A stretch of DNA of 64,000 nt from Aeromonas sp. RU39B (GCF_900156095.1 NZ_FTMJ01000014.1:60788-124787), one strand, 5' to 3'; counted from the first letter of the stretch, positions 9,716-21,363 are shown. Numbers and translations are program-made. The notes: generated by a model from the sequence alone, not told the origin.

Positions 9716-11362
9716 ATGTTAGAGGGAAAACTGACACTCAAAAGCCAGCTGTTATTGGCGGTCGCGGTACCGTGTCTGGCTCTGTTTCTGGTTGGCGCAG
9801 CCAGCCTCAAAAGCATGGGCTCAATTCAACAGCAAGCCAGTGCGCTTTACGAAAACACCGCCACTCCGATGCGCGCCATGGCAGAAGTAGTCTCCCGCAT
9901 TCCGCGTATGCGCGTCGGCATCGACATGATGCTGCTGCAAGATACTTCACTTAAAGATGCCAAGGGCGTGCTGACCCGTGTGAAAGAGGCGCGTGAAGAG
10001 GACATCCCAGAGATGCGCCAGGCTATGCAACTGGCAGTCACCGCCCAGGTTGATCCGGCGGCGCGTCAAAGCGCACAAACCCTGTTCAGCCAGTTTGAAT
10101 CCATGGAGAAAAATGAGCTGCAACCCATGCTGGCGGCCATGGAGCAAGGCGACATGGAAAAAGCTCGCCAGATCTACCGTGATCAATACACCGCCACCTA
10201 TGGCACCATGCGCAAAGAGGCCAACAAACAGCTCGATGACCTGATGAAACTGGCCCAGCAGCGCCATCAGCTGAGCCAGGAGAGCTTCTCGCAAGGCCAG
10301 AACGAGATGATCATCATCATCGCCGGCGCCCTGCTTATCTGCCTGCTGGTCTCGGCCATGATTTTGCTCGGCCTGCGCAAGCGGGTGGACTTCCTGCAAC
10401 GCCACATCGGTCATGCTGCCGCAAACTTGGCGCTTAACTCCCGCGCCGAGCTAAGTGGCAACGACGAATTTGCCAAGATCACCACCAGCTTTAACCACTT
10501 TGTACAGCGTATTCACGCTGCCATGGAGGAGGTTGCCAACACCGCCCGCCAACTGGCTGGCACCGCCAATGAGCTGGCCACCAAAGCCCACGTGACCGAG
10601 CAAAACTGCAATGCCCAGCGTGATCGCACCGTTCAGGTGGCGACCGCCATTCACGAGATGGGGGCCACCGTCAGCGAAATTGCCGGTAATGCCTCACAGG
10701 CGGCGGGGGTAGCCAATCAGGCTAATGACGAAGCCGAGAAAGGGGCTCACGTGGTGGCACAGGCGCGCCAAGGTATCACTGCACTCTCTGGCGAGCTGGG
10801 TGATATCAGCGAGGTCATCGGTTCGCTAGCCGCACAAACCGACTCAATTGGTAGCATTCTCGATACCATCCGCAGCATCTCCGATCAGACCAATCTGCTG
10901 GCGCTTAACGCCGCCATCGAAGCGGCCCGCGCTGGCGAGCAGGGCCGAGGCTTTGCAGTGGTTGCCGATGAAGTGCGTAGTTTGGCGAGTCGCTCAGCCT
11001 CTTCGACCGAAGAGATCCAGGGCATGATCAACCGCCTGCAGGCGCAATCCGGTAAGGCGGTGGAAGCCATGCAGGAAGGTCGCCAGCAAAGTCTGCAGGT
11101 GGTAGAGCAAGCCGATCGGGCCAATGCGGCGCTGGGTCATATCACCAGCCACATCAGCCAGATCAGCGACATGAACATTCAGGTGGCCACTGCCACCGAA
11201 GAGCAGTCCACCGTAGTAGCCGACCTGGATCGCAACGTCGAGGAGATTAACCAGCTCACCCTGGAAACCACCGAGATCGCCGAACAGCTGACCGGCTCGA
11301 GCCACAATCTGCAGCAACTGGCGCAGCAGCTGGACCGGTTGGTCGGTAACTTCCGTCTGTAA
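9716..11362 (+). CDS. Methyl-accepting chemotaxis protein, four-helix-bundle sensor type
   Basis: 548 residues. A membrane helix at about 12-32 precedes a compact ~150-residue all-helical periplasmic region that fits a 4HB_MCP sensor. A second membrane helix ([21 protein letters not shown]) leads into a divergent HAMP region and the signalling coiled coil with the conserved [20 protein letters not shown] tip. The signalling half is nearly the same as in the preceding receptor, while the sensor is unrelated, so the pair probably arose by duplication with sensor replacement. The ATG has a good AAGGAG site. A TATACT -10-like element at 9663-9668 suggests its own promoter after the terminator. 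Ligand unknown. Confidence 0.92.
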   Translation: MLEGKLTLKSQLLLAVAVPCLALFLVGAASLKSMGSIQQQASALYENTATPMRAMAEVVSRIPRMRVGIDMMLLQDTSLKDAKGVLTRVKEAREEDIPEMRQAMQLAVTAQVDPAARQSAQTLFSQFESMEKNELQPMLAAMEQGDMEKARQIYRDQYTATYGTMRKEANKQLDDLMKLAQQRHQLSQESFSQGQNEMIIIIAGALLICLLVSAMILLGLRKRVDFLQRHIGHAAANLALNSRAELSGNDEFAKITTSFNHFVQRIHAAMEEVANTARQLAGTANELATKAHVTEQNCNAQRDRTVQVATAIHEMGATVSEIAGNASQAAGVANQANDEAEKGAHVVAQARQGITALSGELGDISEVIGSLAAQTDSIGSILDTIRSISDQTNLLALNAAIEAARAGEQGRGFAVVADEVRSLASRSASSTEEIQGMINRLQAQSGKAVEAMQEGRQQSLQVVEQADRANAALGHITSHISQISDMNIQVATATEEQSTVVADLDRNVEEINQLTLETTEIAEQLTGSSHNLQQLAQQLDRLVGNFRL

Positions 11363-11438
11363 CAACCTGACACAGGCAAGTGGTCCGCCGCCACTTGCCT
11401 AAGCAGGCGGCCATCGCAGCCAAGCTGCCGCCAGACAA

Positions 11439-11470
11439 CAAAAAAGCCGCTTCAAACGAGCGGCTTTTTT
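11439..11470. terminator. Bidirectional intrinsic terminator
   Basis: AAAAAGCCGCT (11441-11451) pairs with AGCGGCTTTTT (11459-11469). It separates the convergent chemoreceptor gene (+) and lpdA (-). Confidence 0.9.
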
Positions 11471-11484
11471 CATATCAAAGAAAC

Positions 11485-12912
11485 TTACTTTTTCTTCTTG
11501 GCCTTGGCGTTCGGCAGGTCGGTGATCGAGCCTTCGAACACTTCGGCAGCCAGACCCACGGACTCGTGCAGAGTCGGGTGAGCATGGATGGTCAGGGCGA
11601 TATCTTCGGCGTCAGCACCCATTTCGATGGCCAGACCGATTTCACCGAGCAGCTCGCCGCCATTGGTGCCGACGATAGCACCACCGATGACACGACCGGT
11701 CTCCTTTTCGAAGATCAGCTTGGTCATACCGTCGGAACAATCAGAGGCGATAGCACGACCGGAAGCTGCCCACGGGAAGGTGGCCACTTCGAAAGTAATG
11801 CCCTTCTGCTTGGCTTCCTTCTCGGTCAGACCAACCCAAGCCATTTCCGGCTCGGTATAGGCGATGGACGGGATAACCTTCGGATCGAAGTAGTGCTTCT
11901 TGCCCGCGATCACTTCAGCCGCCACGTGGCCTTCGTGCACACCCTTGTGAGCCAGCATGGGCTGACCCACGATGTCACCGATGGCATGGATGTGGGCAAC
12001 ATTGGTACGCAGTTGCTTGTCGACTTCGATAAAGCCGCGCTCGCTCACGGCAACACCGGCCTTCTCGGCATCGAGCATCTTGCCGTTCGGCACACGACCC
12101 ACGGCAACCAGCACGTTGTCGTAACGAACCGGCTCGGCCGGAGCCTGCTTGCCTTCGAAAGAGACGTACAGACCATCTTCGCGCGCTTCAACAGCGGTGA
12201 CCTTGGTCTCCAGCATGATGTTGAACTTCTTGGCAACGCGCTTGGTATATACCTTGACGATATCTTTGTCGGCAGCCGGAACCAGCTGGTCGGCGAACTC
12301 GACCACGTCGATTTCGGAGCCCAGGGCCGAGTAGACGGTACCCATTTCCAGACCGATAATACCGCCACCCAGTACCAGCAGCTTGCCAGGAACTGTGGTC
12401 AGCTCGAGTGCATCAGTCGAATCCCATACCCGCGGGTCGTCGTGCGGAATGAAGGGTAGCTTCACCGGACGGGAGCCAGCAGCAATGATGGCGTTGTCGA
12501 ACGTCAGGGTAGTCTTGCCATCAGCACCGTCCACCTCAATGGTGTTCGGGCCGGTGAACTTGCCGTAACCGTTGACGACTTGCACCTTACGCATCTTGGC
12601 CATGCCAGCCAGACCGCCGGTCAGCTGGTTGATAACCTTCTCTTTCCACAGACGAATCTTGGTGATGTCGGTCTTGGGTTCACCAAACACGATGCCGTGC
12701 TCGGCCAGCGCCTTGGCTTCTTCGATAACCTTGGCAACGTGCAGCAGCGCCTTGGAAGGAATGCAACCTACGTTCAGGCAGACGCCACCCAGGGTTGAGT
12801 AACGCTCGACGATTACGGTATCGAGGCCCAGGTCGGCTGCGCGGAAGGCAGCGGAATAACCGGCAGGGCCAGCACCCAGAACCACGACCTGGGTTTTGAT
12901 CTCTTTACTCAT
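11485..12912 (-). CDS. lpdA: Dihydrolipoyl dehydrogenase (E3 of pyruvate and 2-oxoglutarate dehydrogenases)
   Basis: 475 residues, one more than E. coli Lpd and very similar throughout. FAD-binding GAGPAGYSAA is at the N-terminus. The redox-active pair is in GGVCLNVGCIPSK, the NAD-binding GGGIIGLEMG lies mid-protein, and the C-terminal active-site HAHPTLHE is intact. It reoxidises dihydrolipoyl groups on E2 with NAD+. Two adjacent ATGs occur; the second (12912) has the better distance from AGAGG. A hairpin lies between aceF and lpdA, so lpdA probably also has its own promoter, as expected for an E3 shared among complexes. Confidence 0.97.
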   Translation of the reverse strand: MSKEIKTQVVVLGAGPAGYSAAFRAADLGLDTVIVERYSTLGGVCLNVGCIPSKALLHVAKVIEEAKALAEHGIVFGEPKTDITKIRLWKEKVINQLTGGLAGMAKMRKVQVVNGYGKFTGPNTIEVDGADGKTTLTFDNAIIAAGSRPVKLPFIPHDDPRVWDSTDALELTTVPGKLLVLGGGIIGLEMGTVYSALGSEIDVVEFADQLVPAADKDIVKVYTKRVAKKFNIMLETKVTAVEAREDGLYVSFEGKQAPAEPVRYDNVLVAVGRVPNGKMLDAEKAGVAVSERGFIEVDKQLRTNVAHIHAIGDIVGQPMLAHKGVHEGHVAAEVIAGKKHYFDPKVIPSIAYTEPEMAWVGLTEKEAKQKGITFEVATFPWAASGRAIASDCSDGMTKLIFEKETGRVIGGAIVGTNGGELLGEIGLAIEMGADAEDIALTIHAHPTLHESVGLAAEVFEGSITDLPNAKAKKKK

Positions 12913-13030
12913 CATGACCTCTTTGTCGTTCTTGTATCCCCGGACAGCGCAGTATGAAATCCCATATTGATGGGCTGTCAGCGCTTGAAATCCGGGGCAA
13001 GTTTACAATCCTGTTACCTGATTGAGAAGC

Positions 13031-13057
13031 AAAAAGGGCGGGCTCTGGGCCCGCCCT
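13031..13057 (-). terminator. Hairpin between aceF and lpdA
   Basis: AGGGCGGGC (13035-13043) pairs with GCCCGCCCT (13049-13057). Read on the minus strand it is followed by TTTTT, so it looks like an intrinsic terminator or attenuator after aceF. Confidence 0.8.
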
Positions 13058-13062
13058 CTCAC

Positions 13063-14943
13063 TTACAGGACCAGTCGACGAATGTCGGACAGCACGCCAT
13101 TCATGGTGGTGATGAAGCGAGCTCCATCGGCACCATCGATCACCCGGTGATCGTAGCTCAACGCCAGCGGCAGCATCAGACGCGGCACGAACTCCTTGCC
13201 GTTCCACTTCGGCTTCATCTCGGACTTGGAAACACCGAGGATAGCCACTTCCGGCGCGTTGACAATCGGGGTAAAGCTGGTACCGCCGATGCCACCCAGG
13301 CTGGAGATGGTGAAGCAGCCGCCCTGCATGTCAGCAGCAGTCAGCTTACCGGCACGCGCCTTCTTGGAGATCTCGGCCAGATCGCGAGACAGCTCCATGA
13401 TGCCCTTCTTGTTCACATCGCGCACGACCGGGACAACCAGACCGTTGGGGGTGTCAACCGCCACACCGATGTGGATGTACTTCTTCATAATCAGCTTGCT
13501 GCCATCTTCCGACAGGGAGCTGCAGAAGCGCGGGTGAGCTTCCAGCGCCTTGGCGGCAGCCTTCAGGATGAACACCAGCGGGGTGATCTTGACGTCCTGC
13601 TTCTGCTTTTCGAGCATCACGTTCTGCTCTTTGCGGAACGCTTCCAGCTCGGTGGTATCCGCCTCGTCGAACTGGGTAACGTGGGGGATCATCACCCAGT
13701 TACGGTGCAGGTTCGGACCGGAGATCTTCTGAATCCGGGTCAGTTCGACCTCTTCGATATCACCGAACTTGCTGAAATCAACCTTCGGCCACGGCAGTAC
13801 GCCCAGACCGTTGCCAGCGCCAGCCGCACCGGCTGCCGGAGCGGATTCGGCACGCTTGATGGCATCCTTCACGTATGCCTGAACGTCTTCTTTCAGGATA
13901 CGGCCCTTACGACCGGACGCTTTAACCTTGGCCAGGTTGACACCGAACTCGCGCGCCAGACGGCGAACCGCCGGAGAGGCGTGGACGTAGGCATCGTTGG
14001 CTTCGAAATCGCCCTTGTCTTGTGCCTTGGCGGCGACCGGCGCGGCAGCAACCGGAGCCGGCGCGGCGGCCGTCGGGGCCACTGCAGCAGCGGCAACCGG
14101 AGCGGCACCTGCCACTTCGAACACCATGATCAGCGAACCGGTGGAAACCTTGTCGCCCGCCTTGACCTTGATCTCCTTGACCACACCGGCAAACGGGGCT
14201 GGCACTTCCATGGAGGCCTTGTCGCCTTCCACGGTGATCAGGGACTGGTCGGCTTCAACCTTGTCACCTACGGCAACCATGATCTCGGTCACCGCGACTT
14301 CATCGCCACCGATATCCGGCACGTTGACGTCTTTGGCACCGCTGGCAACCAGGGCAGCAGCAGGCGCGGCGGCTTGCGCCGGGGCAGCTACGGCAGCCGG
14401 GGCGGCTCCCGCAACTTCAAACACCATGATCAGCGAGCCAGTAGACACCTTGCTACCAGCAGCAACCTTGATTTCTTTGACCACACCGGCAAACGGGGCC
14501 GGTACTTCCATGGAGGCCTTGTCGCCTTCCACGGTGATCAGGGACTGGTCGGCTTCAACCTTGTCACCGACAGCCACCATGATCTCGGTCACAGCGACTT
14601 CATCGCCACCGATATCCGGCACGAAGACATCCTGCGGGGCCGCAGCGGCAGCCGGTGCCGCGACCGGAGCGGCAGCTTGGGCAGCCGGAGCCGGCGCAGC
14701 AACCGCTGCACCCGCTTCTTCGAACACCATGATGGCGCTACCGGTGGTGACCTTGTCACCCACCTTGATCAGGATCTCTTTGACCACACCGGCTTGCGGC
14801 GCCGGCACTTCCATGGAGGCCTTGTCGCCTTCCACAGAGATGATGGACTGGTCGAGTTCGACCTTATCGCCCACTGCAACCATGATCTCGGTTACTTCAA
14901 CTTCGTCAGCACCGATATCCGGCACCATAATCTGTTTGGACAT
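13063..14943 (-). CDS. aceF: Pyruvate dehydrogenase E2, dihydrolipoamide acetyltransferase with three lipoyl domains
   Basis: 626 residues, similar to E. coli AceF (630). Three lipoyl domains of about 100 residues each carry the lipoylated Lys in GDKASMEVP, and are joined by Ala/Pro-rich linkers. A peripheral-subunit-binding domain ([16 protein letters not shown]) and the catalytic CAT domain follow, with the active-site [13 protein letters not shown] near the C-terminus. It transfers acetyl from E1-bound hydroxyethyl-ThDP to CoA and forms the core of the complex. Lipoyl domains 2 and 3 are nearly identical in DNA, with a 65-base exact match offset by 300 bases. It lies 14 bases after aceE in one operon. 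Confidence 0.97.
   Translation of the reverse strand: MSKQIMVPDIGADEVEVTEIMVAVGDKVELDQSIISVEGDKASMEVPAPQAGVVKEILIKVGDKVTTGSAIMVFEEAGAAVAAPAPAAQAAAPVAAPAAAAAPQDVFVPDIGGDEVAVTEIMVAVGDKVEADQSLITVEGDKASMEVPAPFAGVVKEIKVAAGSKVSTGSLIMVFEVAGAAPAAVAAPAQAAAPAAALVASGAKDVNVPDIGGDEVAVTEIMVAVGDKVEADQSLITVEGDKASMEVPAPFAGVVKEIKVKAGDKVSTGSLIMVFEVAGAAPVAAAAVAPTAAAPAPVAAAPVAAKAQDKGDFEANDAYVHASPAVRRLAREFGVNLAKVKASGRKGRILKEDVQAYVKDAIKRAESAPAAGAAGAGNGLGVLPWPKVDFSKFGDIEEVELTRIQKISGPNLHRNWVMIPHVTQFDEADTTELEAFRKEQNVMLEKQKQDVKITPLVFILKAAAKALEAHPRFCSSLSEDGSKLIMKKYIHIGVAVDTPNGLVVPVVRDVNKKGIMELSRDLAEISKKARAGKLTAADMQGGCFTISSLGGIGGTSFTPIVNAPEVAILGVSKSEMKPKWNGKEFVPRLMLPLALSYDHRVIDGADGARFITTMNGVLSDIRRLVL
14204..14568. repeat. 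Direct repeat encoding lipoyl domains 2 and 3 of AceF
   Basis: Bases 14204-14268 are identical to 14504-14568 and the surrounding ~150 bases differ at only a few mostly silent sites. The period is exactly 300 bases (100 codons). This points to gene conversion or a recent duplication. Confidence 0.85.
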
Positions 14944-14957
14944 TGTGCGTGATCCTC

Positions 14958-17618
14958 TTAGGCGTACAGCGGGTTGACCTTGTCGGCATCGATACCGAAC
15001 TTGCTAATGGCATCGGCAACCACTTGCTTGTCGATGTCGCCACGCTTGGCCAGCTCGCCCAGAGCGGCAACCACGACGTAGTACTCGTTCACTTCGAAGT
15101 GACGACGCAGGTTGCTACGGCTGTCAGAGCGACCGAAACCATCGGTACCCAGTACGCGATAGCTGTCAGCCGGGATAAAGGCGCGAACCTGATCGGCGAA
15201 GGACTTCATGTAGTCAGTCGCGGCGATAGCCGGCTCGGAGCCCATCACTTGGGCGATATACGGTACACGGGCTTCAGCGGTCGGGTGCAGCATGTTCCAG
15301 CGTTCAGCGTCCTGACCGTCACGGGCCAGTTCGTTGAAGGAGGTGACGCTGAACACATCAGAGCCGACGCCGTAATCAGCAGCCAGGATCTGGGCAGCCT
15401 TGCGCACATGGTTCAGGATGGAGCCGCAGCCCATCAGCTGTACCTTAGCCTTGGTACCGGCCACGCTTTCCAGCTTGTAGATACCCTTGCGGATACCCTC
15501 TTCGGCACCCGCAGGCATGGCAGGCATCGCATAGTTTTCGTTCAGGGTGGTCAGGTAATAGAACACGTTCTCCGGGTTCTCACCGTACATACGGCGCAAA
15601 CCGTCCTGAATGATCACGGCCACTTCATAGGCGTAGCTCGGATCGTAGGAGATGCAGTTCGGGATGGTGCCGGCCAGGATGTGGCTATGACCATCTTCGT
15701 GCTGCAGACCTTCGCCGTTCAGGGTAGTACGACCGGAGGTGGCGCCCAGCAGGAAGCCACGGGCCTGTTGGTCGCCCGCTGCCCACGCCATGTCGCCGAT
15801 CCGTTGGAAGCCGAACATGGAGTAGTAGATGTAGAACGGGATCATCGGGCAGTCGTTGGTGCTGTAAGAGGTCGCAGCAGCCAGCCAGGAGGACATGGCG
15901 CCCAGCTCGTTGATGCCGTCTTGCAGAACCTGACCCTGCTTGTCTTCCTTGTAGTAGGAGACGATGTCGCGGTCTTGCGGAGTGTATTGCTGACCGTGCG
16001 GGCTGTAGATACCGATTTGACGGAACAGGCCTTCCATACCGAAGGTACGGGCTTCGTCAGCCAGGATCGGAACGATGCGCTTGCCGATGGACTTGTCTTT
16101 GAGCATCACGTTCAGGGAACGCACGAACGCCATGGTGGTGGAGATTTCGCGCGCCTGTTCACCCAGCAGCGAATCAAAGGCATCCAGTGCCGGGATATCC
16201 AGCTTGGTGGTGCTTTCGCGCAGACGAGTCGGCAGGTAACCCTTCAGGGCCTGACGACGGGCGTGCAGGTAGGCATGCTCTTCGCTGCCTTCCTTGATTT
16301 CCAGGTATGGCAGGTCAGCCAGTTGCTCATCAGAGACCGGCAGGTTGAAGCGGTCACGCAGGTGACGCACGGAGTCGAGCTCCATCTTCTTGACCTGGTG
16401 AGCAATGTTCTTGCCTTCGGCAGCCGCGCCCATGCCATAACCCTTGATGGTCTTGGCCAGGATAACGGTCGGTTTGTCCTTGGTCTGGGCAGCCTTGGAG
16501 AATGCTGCAAACAGCTTCTGCGGATCGTGACCACCACGGTTGAGGGCGAAGATCTCCTCATCGGTCATGTCTTTGACCAGCGCAGCGGTTTCCGGATAAC
16601 GGTTGAAGAAGTGCTCACGCACGTAGGCGCCGTCGCGGGACTTCATGGTCTGATAGTCACCGTCCACGGTCTCGTTCATCAGCTGGATCAGCTTGCCAGA
16701 GGTGTCTTTCTTGAGCAGCTCATCCCACTTGCGACCCCAGATAACCTTGGTGACGTCCCAGCCGGCGCCGCGGAACAGGCCTTCCAGTTCGTTAACGACC
16801 TTGCCGTTACCAACGACCGGACCGTCCAGACGCTGCAGGTTGCAGTTGACCACAAACACCAGGTTGTCGAGCTTTTCACGCACGGCAACGGTCAGGGCGC
16901 CCTTGGCTTCCGGCTCGTCCATCTCGCCGTCACCGAGGAAGGCGTAAACGGTCTGCTCGGAGCAATCCTTGATGCCACGGTCAGTCAGGTATTTGAGGAA
17001 GCGCGCCTGATAGATAGCAGCGATCGGGCCCAGACCCATGGATACGGTCGGGAATTGCCAGAATTCCGGCATCAGTTTCGGGTGCGGATAGGAAGGAATA
17101 CCCTTGCCGTCCACTTCCTGACGGAAGTTGTCCAGCTGGGCAGCCGTCAGACGACCTTCAGCAAAGGCACGTGCATAGATACCCGGGGAGATGTGACCCT
17201 GGAAGTAGACCAGGTCGCCGCCATCCTTCTCGTTACGAGCACGGAAGAAGTGGTTGAAGCAGACATCATAGATGGTGGCGCTGGAGGCGAAGGAGGACAT
17301 GTGACCGCCCAGATCCAGATCCTTCTTGGAAGCACGCAGCACGATCATCACCGCGTTCCAGCGGATGATGGCGCGAATGCGGCGCTCAAGGGACTGGTTG
17401 CCCGGATAAGCCGGCTCCTGCTCCACCTTGATGGTGTTCAGGTAGTCGCTGACTTGACCTTCGGCGATATCAATACCGCCTTGGCGAGCCTTCTCGGCCA
17501 GTTGTTCCAGGATAAACTGGGCACGTTCCGGGCCTTCTTCACGGAGCAGAGATTCAAGAGCGGACAACCACTCACTGGTCTCTACCGGATCCACATCACT
17601 CTTCAGGATATCAGACAT
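14958..17618 (-). CDS. aceE: Pyruvate dehydrogenase E1 component (homodimeric)
   Basis: 886 residues, one fewer than E. coli AceE. It decarboxylates pyruvate and passes the acetyl unit to the E2 lipoyl arm. The thiamine-diphosphate motif begins [12 protein letters not shown] and ends in NLQRLDGPV, and the N-terminal E2-binding segment ([11 protein letters not shown]) is present. It is the first structural gene of the PDH operon, 57 bases after pdhR and 14 bases before aceF, all read on the minus strand. Expression is expected to be repressed by PdhR when pyruvate is low. Confidence 0.97.
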   Translation of the reverse strand: MSDILKSDVDPVETSEWLSALESLLREEGPERAQFILEQLAEKARQGGIDIAEGQVSDYLNTIKVEQEPAYPGNQSLERRIRAIIRWNAVMIVLRASKKDLDLGGHMSSFASSATIYDVCFNHFFRARNEKDGGDLVYFQGHISPGIYARAFAEGRLTAAQLDNFRQEVDGKGIPSYPHPKLMPEFWQFPTVSMGLGPIAAIYQARFLKYLTDRGIKDCSEQTVYAFLGDGEMDEPEAKGALTVAVREKLDNLVFVVNCNLQRLDGPVVGNGKVVNELEGLFRGAGWDVTKVIWGRKWDELLKKDTSGKLIQLMNETVDGDYQTMKSRDGAYVREHFFNRYPETAALVKDMTDEEIFALNRGGHDPQKLFAAFSKAAQTKDKPTVILAKTIKGYGMGAAAEGKNIAHQVKKMELDSVRHLRDRFNLPVSDEQLADLPYLEIKEGSEEHAYLHARRQALKGYLPTRLRESTTKLDIPALDAFDSLLGEQAREISTTMAFVRSLNVMLKDKSIGKRIVPILADEARTFGMEGLFRQIGIYSPHGQQYTPQDRDIVSYYKEDKQGQVLQDGINELGAMSSWLAAATSYSTNDCPMIPFYIYYSMFGFQRIGDMAWAAGDQQARGFLLGATSGRTTLNGEGLQHEDGHSHILAGTIPNCISYDPSYAYEVAVIIQDGLRRMYGENPENVFYYLTTLNENYAMPAMPAGAEEGIRKGIYKLESVAGTKAKVQLMGCGSILNHVRKAAQILAADYGVGSDVFSVTSFNELARDGQDAERWNMLHPTAEARVPYIAQVMGSEPAIAATDYMKSFADQVRAFIPADSYRVLGTDGFGRSDSRSNLRRHFEVNEYYVVVAALGELAKRGDIDKQVVADAISKFGIDADKVNPLYA

Positions 17619-17675
17619 GGCTGTTTCCTACTTTGTTATTGCACGGCAGTTAAGTCTGCAAAATGGGGTCGGACT

Positions 17676-18437
17676 CTACGATTCTAGGCGGCGGGAGCGA
17701 CGCATGGATCGTTCGATCCGGCTATCTTCCCGCTGCATATCAAGCAGGGTCTCTTCGATAAAGGCCAGATGCTCATGGCAAGCAGCCCTGGCCTGCTCCG
17801 GCTCACCCGACAGGATGGCCTCGATCAGGGTCACGCGGTGACGCCGGATCTTTGCCACCACACCCGGGCGGCGATTCAAAATCTCGTTATTACACAGGAT
17901 GTTGTGTTCCAGCATCGGCTGCATGGCGCGCAGCAGATGAAGCAGAACCACATTGTGAGAGGCCTCGGCCACCGCCAAATAAAATGCGGTAACGGCGACT
18001 GACTCTTCTGCCAACCCTTGCTTACCGGCCTCTTCGATGGCGCTTTGCGCAGCGCGAATGCGGGCAAAGTCGGCTTCGGTGCCGCGCAAGGCGGCGTAGT
18101 AGGCGCAAATACCCTCCAGCGCGTGGCGGAACTCCAGCAGATCAAACTGGGCTTCCGGATGCTTGGAGAGCAGCTCGAACAAGGGATCGGCCAACCCCTT
18201 GCTCAGGGCATCCTGCACATAAGTTCCCCCCCCCTGACGCCGGTACAGCAGGCCCTTGGCCTCCAGGCGCTGAATGGCTTCGCGCAAGGAAGGGCGGGAA
18301 ACCTGAAACTGGATAGCCAACTCGCGCTCGGGGGGCAATTTCTGACCCGGCTGCAAACTGCCTTCCAGAATCATGTTTTCCAGCTCGGCCACGATGGCAT
18401 CGGCCAATTTGGGCTGTGTGATCTTGCGATAGGGCAT
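17676..18437 (-). CDS. pdhR: GntR-family pyruvate-responsive repressor
   Basis: About 253 residues, matching E. coli PdhR (254). The N-terminal winged helix contains the GntR signature [21 protein letters not shown], and the C-terminal FadR-type all-helical FCD domain would bind pyruvate. The ATG at 18437 aligns with the E. coli start ([11 protein letters not shown] versus MAYSKIRQPKL). An in-frame ATG nine bases upstream (18446) is also possible. Neither has a recognisable Shine-Dalgarno, because the upstream DNA is a PdhR box. It heads the pdhR-aceE-aceF operon and very likely autoregulates. Confidence 0.93.
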   Translation of the reverse strand: MPYRKITQPKLADAIVAELENMILEGSLQPGQKLPPERELAIQFQVSRPSLREAIQRLEAKGLLYRRQGGGTYVQDALSKGLADPLFELLSKHPEAQFDLLEFRHALEGICAYYAALRGTEADFARIRAAQSAIEEAGKQGLAEESVAVTAFYLAVAEASHNVVLLHLLRAMQPMLEHNILCNNEILNRRPGVVAKIRRHRVTLIEAILSGEPEQARAACHEHLAFIEETLLDMQREDSRIERSMRRSRRLES

Positions 18438-18451
18438 GGGGATCATTGTTA

Positions 18452-18468
18452 AATTGGTATTACCAATT
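18452..18468. promoter_or_regulatory. PdhR operator at the pdhR start
   Basis: AATTGGTATTACCAATT is a perfect palindrome matching the PdhR box (TGGT-N3-ACCA). It ends six bases before the ATG at 18446. A possible sigma-70 promoter lies upstream: -35 TTGGAC (reverse of 18508-18513), 18-base spacer, -10 TAATTT (reverse of 18484-18489). This would put the box just downstream of +1, as in E. coli. Confidence 0.85.
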
Positions 18469-18590
18469 TTATGGTTGCAGCAGAAATTAGCAGAGGGATG
18501 CTGCAAAGTCCAACAAAAAGATGATCTGAATCAACGAATCAGGCTACCTAGCCAGAGGTATTTCCTGCACCGCATGACCTGAATCAAAGA

Positions 18591-18606
18591 AATTGGTATG
18601 ACCAAT
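18591..18606. promoter_or_regulatory. Second PdhR-like box upstream of pdhR
   Basis: AATTGGTATGACCAAT again fits TGGT-N3-ACCA with ATTGGT/ACCAAT arms. It lies about 140 bases upstream of the first box, in the ampD-pdhR intergenic region. Confidence 0.75.
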
Positions 18607-18641
18607 AAACACGCCAACGATCACATTAACATGCCGCCAAC

Positions 18642-18669
18642 AACCACATCGCACGCAGGCGATGTGGTT
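18642..18669 (-). terminator. Hairpin after ampD
   Basis: AACCACATCGC (18642-18652) pairs perfectly with GCGATGTGGTT (18659-18669). It lies 43 bases past the ampD stop on the minus strand. The following tract is only weakly T-rich, so terminator function is probable rather than certain. Confidence 0.6.
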
Positions 18670-18711
18670 AATATGGGAAAGGTTATTATGTGAAACGCGG
18701 TTTTATTTATT

Positions 18712-19284
18712 TTAGATAGGGCGGAGAAGCTGAAGGAAGTATGACCAGTTGAAACTGGGGCCCGGGTCACTCTTTCGACCGGGTGCAATATCGCTATGAC
18801 CGGTAATACGCTCGGTGGTGATGGCCGGAAAGCGCTGTTGCAACGCATGGGTGACGCTGGCTAGCACGGCATATTGGGCTGGCGTGTAAGGGAGGGTATC
18901 AGTGCCTTCGAGCTCAATCCCGATGGAGAAGTCATTGCATGCCTCACGCCCGGCAAAGGTGGAGACCCCGGCATGCCAGGCGCGTAGCGTAAACGGGACA
19001 TACTGCACCAGCTCCCCATCACGCCGAATAAGGCAGTGGGCCGACACCCGCAGATGATGGATATCGGCAAAATACGGATGCGCCGCGGGGTCGAGACGCC
19101 CGAGAAACAGGTCATCAATCCAGGGGCCACCAAACTCACCGGGTGGCAGACTGATGTTGTGCACCACCAGCAAAGAGATATCGTCAGCCTGCGGACGCTG
19201 GTTGTGATGCGGTGAGGGAACCTTGCGAGCTTGCTCGCACCAACCCTCTGAATCGATAGAAAATTGTGTGTTAGTCTGGGTCAT
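18712..19284 (-). CDS. ampD: 1,6-anhydro-N-acetylmuramyl-L-alanine amidase
   Basis: 190 residues, the usual size for cytoplasmic AmpD, with no signal peptide. Zinc ligands are visible in VVHNISLPP and in the C-terminal GHSDIAPGRKSDPGP, and the amidase_2 core GREACNDFSIGIELEG is intact. It removes the peptide from anhydro-muropeptides during wall recycling. In bacteria with inducible beta-lactamase its loss raises inducer muropeptides. It is divergent from the aspartic protease gene with about 24 bases between starts, and near nadC as in E. coli. Confidence 0.95.
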   Translation of the reverse strand: MTQTNTQFSIDSEGWCEQARKVPSPHHNQRPQADDISLLVVHNISLPPGEFGGPWIDDLFLGRLDPAAHPYFADIHHLRVSAHCLIRRDGELVQYVPFTLRAWHAGVSTFAGREACNDFSIGIELEGTDTLPYTPAQYAVLASVTHALQQRFPAITTERITGHSDIAPGRKSDPGPSFNWSYFLQLLRPI

Positions 19285-19308
19285 TGTCCGATTACCGTGA
19301 GCGTTCCG

Positions 19309-20654
<1,346 letters not shown>

Positions 20655-20680
20655 TCACAACGAATTCGTTTCTAACTTGC

Positions 20681-20708
20681 AAAAGGCGCCGTTGGCGCCT
20701 TTTCTTTT
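20681..20708 (+). terminator. Intrinsic terminator after nadC
   Basis: AAAAGGCGCC pairs with GGCGCCTTTT around GTT, followed by CTTTT. Confidence 0.88.
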
Positions 20709-20799
20709 ACTGATAGCGGCTTCAGCAAGAGACTGACCGGTTCTGTGGTGAACAAGGTCAGCCTCTGCCACCTAGCACCTTGTTTTCATTGGCGTTCAT

Positions 20800-20818
20800 C
20801 ATCAATAAATCATTGATG
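20800..20818. promoter_or_regulatory. Short palindrome upstream of tapA
   Basis: CATCAAT (20800-20806) and ATTGATG (20812-20818) are perfect inverted copies around AAATC, 114 bases before the tapA start. It could be an operator or a small RNA hairpin. No factor is assigned. Confidence 0.35.
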
Positions 20819-20931
20819 AAAAATGTGACAGGGAAGGTTGTGTCTGCCGGGCGGCTCAGAGACCATAGTGACGATGAGCTCAGTAGTGCATCACCACTTC
20901 TCAGTAACCAAGCGCAAGAAGGAACTTAGCC

Positions 20932-21363
20932 ATGAAAAAACAAACGGGATTTACCTTAATCGAACTGATGATTGTGGTCGCGATCGTCGCCATTTTGGCC
21001 GCGATTGCACTACCGGCTTATCAGACATACACCAAGAAGGCCAAATTTACTGAGGTAATTACTGCGGCGGGTCCATTTAAGTCCGCAATTGAAATCTGTT
21101 TTCAGTCAACAAACGCTATCAGCAGCTGCCAAAATGATGGGGTTAATGGAATCCCTACTGCCGCATCTGCAGCGGGTGGGCTTGTTGATGAAATCAAAGT
21201 ACAAGCGGGTACAGATAACTCAACACAAGTCCAAATTGAAGTTAAAGGCAGTGCAGCTGTAGATCAATTGACCTACATCATGGAAGGAAGCGTATCTGGT
21301 GGGCGATTAATCTGGGTCGGCCCTGCTTCCGGCTCCTCATGTACAGGGGCTGGCGTGTGCTAA
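20932..21363 (+). CDS. tapA: Type IV pilin (major subunit)
   Basis: 143 residues. The short leader MKKQTG is followed by [20 protein letters not shown], the type IVa pilin N-terminus; cleavage after Gly6 and N-methylation of Phe by TapD are expected, with Glu5 of the mature chain present. Two Cys pairs occur (ICFQ...SSC and SSCTGAGVC), the second enclosing only five residues at the very end. The variable part is clearly more AT-rich than the flanking genes, suggesting diversification or exchange. A good site (AAGGAA) precedes the ATG. It leads tapABCD, although a separate pilin promoter is likely because pilin is made in excess. Confidence 0.93.
   Translation: MKKQTGFTLIELMIVVAIVAILAAIALPAYQTYTKKAKFTEVITAAGPFKSAIEICFQSTNAISSCQNDGVNGIPTAASAAGGLVDEIKVQAGTDNSTQVQIEVKGSAAVDQLTYIMEGSVSGGRLIWVGPASGSSCTGAGVC

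Noticed and set aside
12967..14952. Long open frame antisense to aceF with repetitive Gly/Arg/His-rich translation
   Set aside because: It is the shadow of the Ala-rich linkers and lipoyl repeats of aceF.
14943..17687. Very long open frame antisense to aceE
   Set aside because: It mirrors aceE codon bias in high-GC DNA, has no recognisable domain or ribosome-binding site, and aceE is certain.
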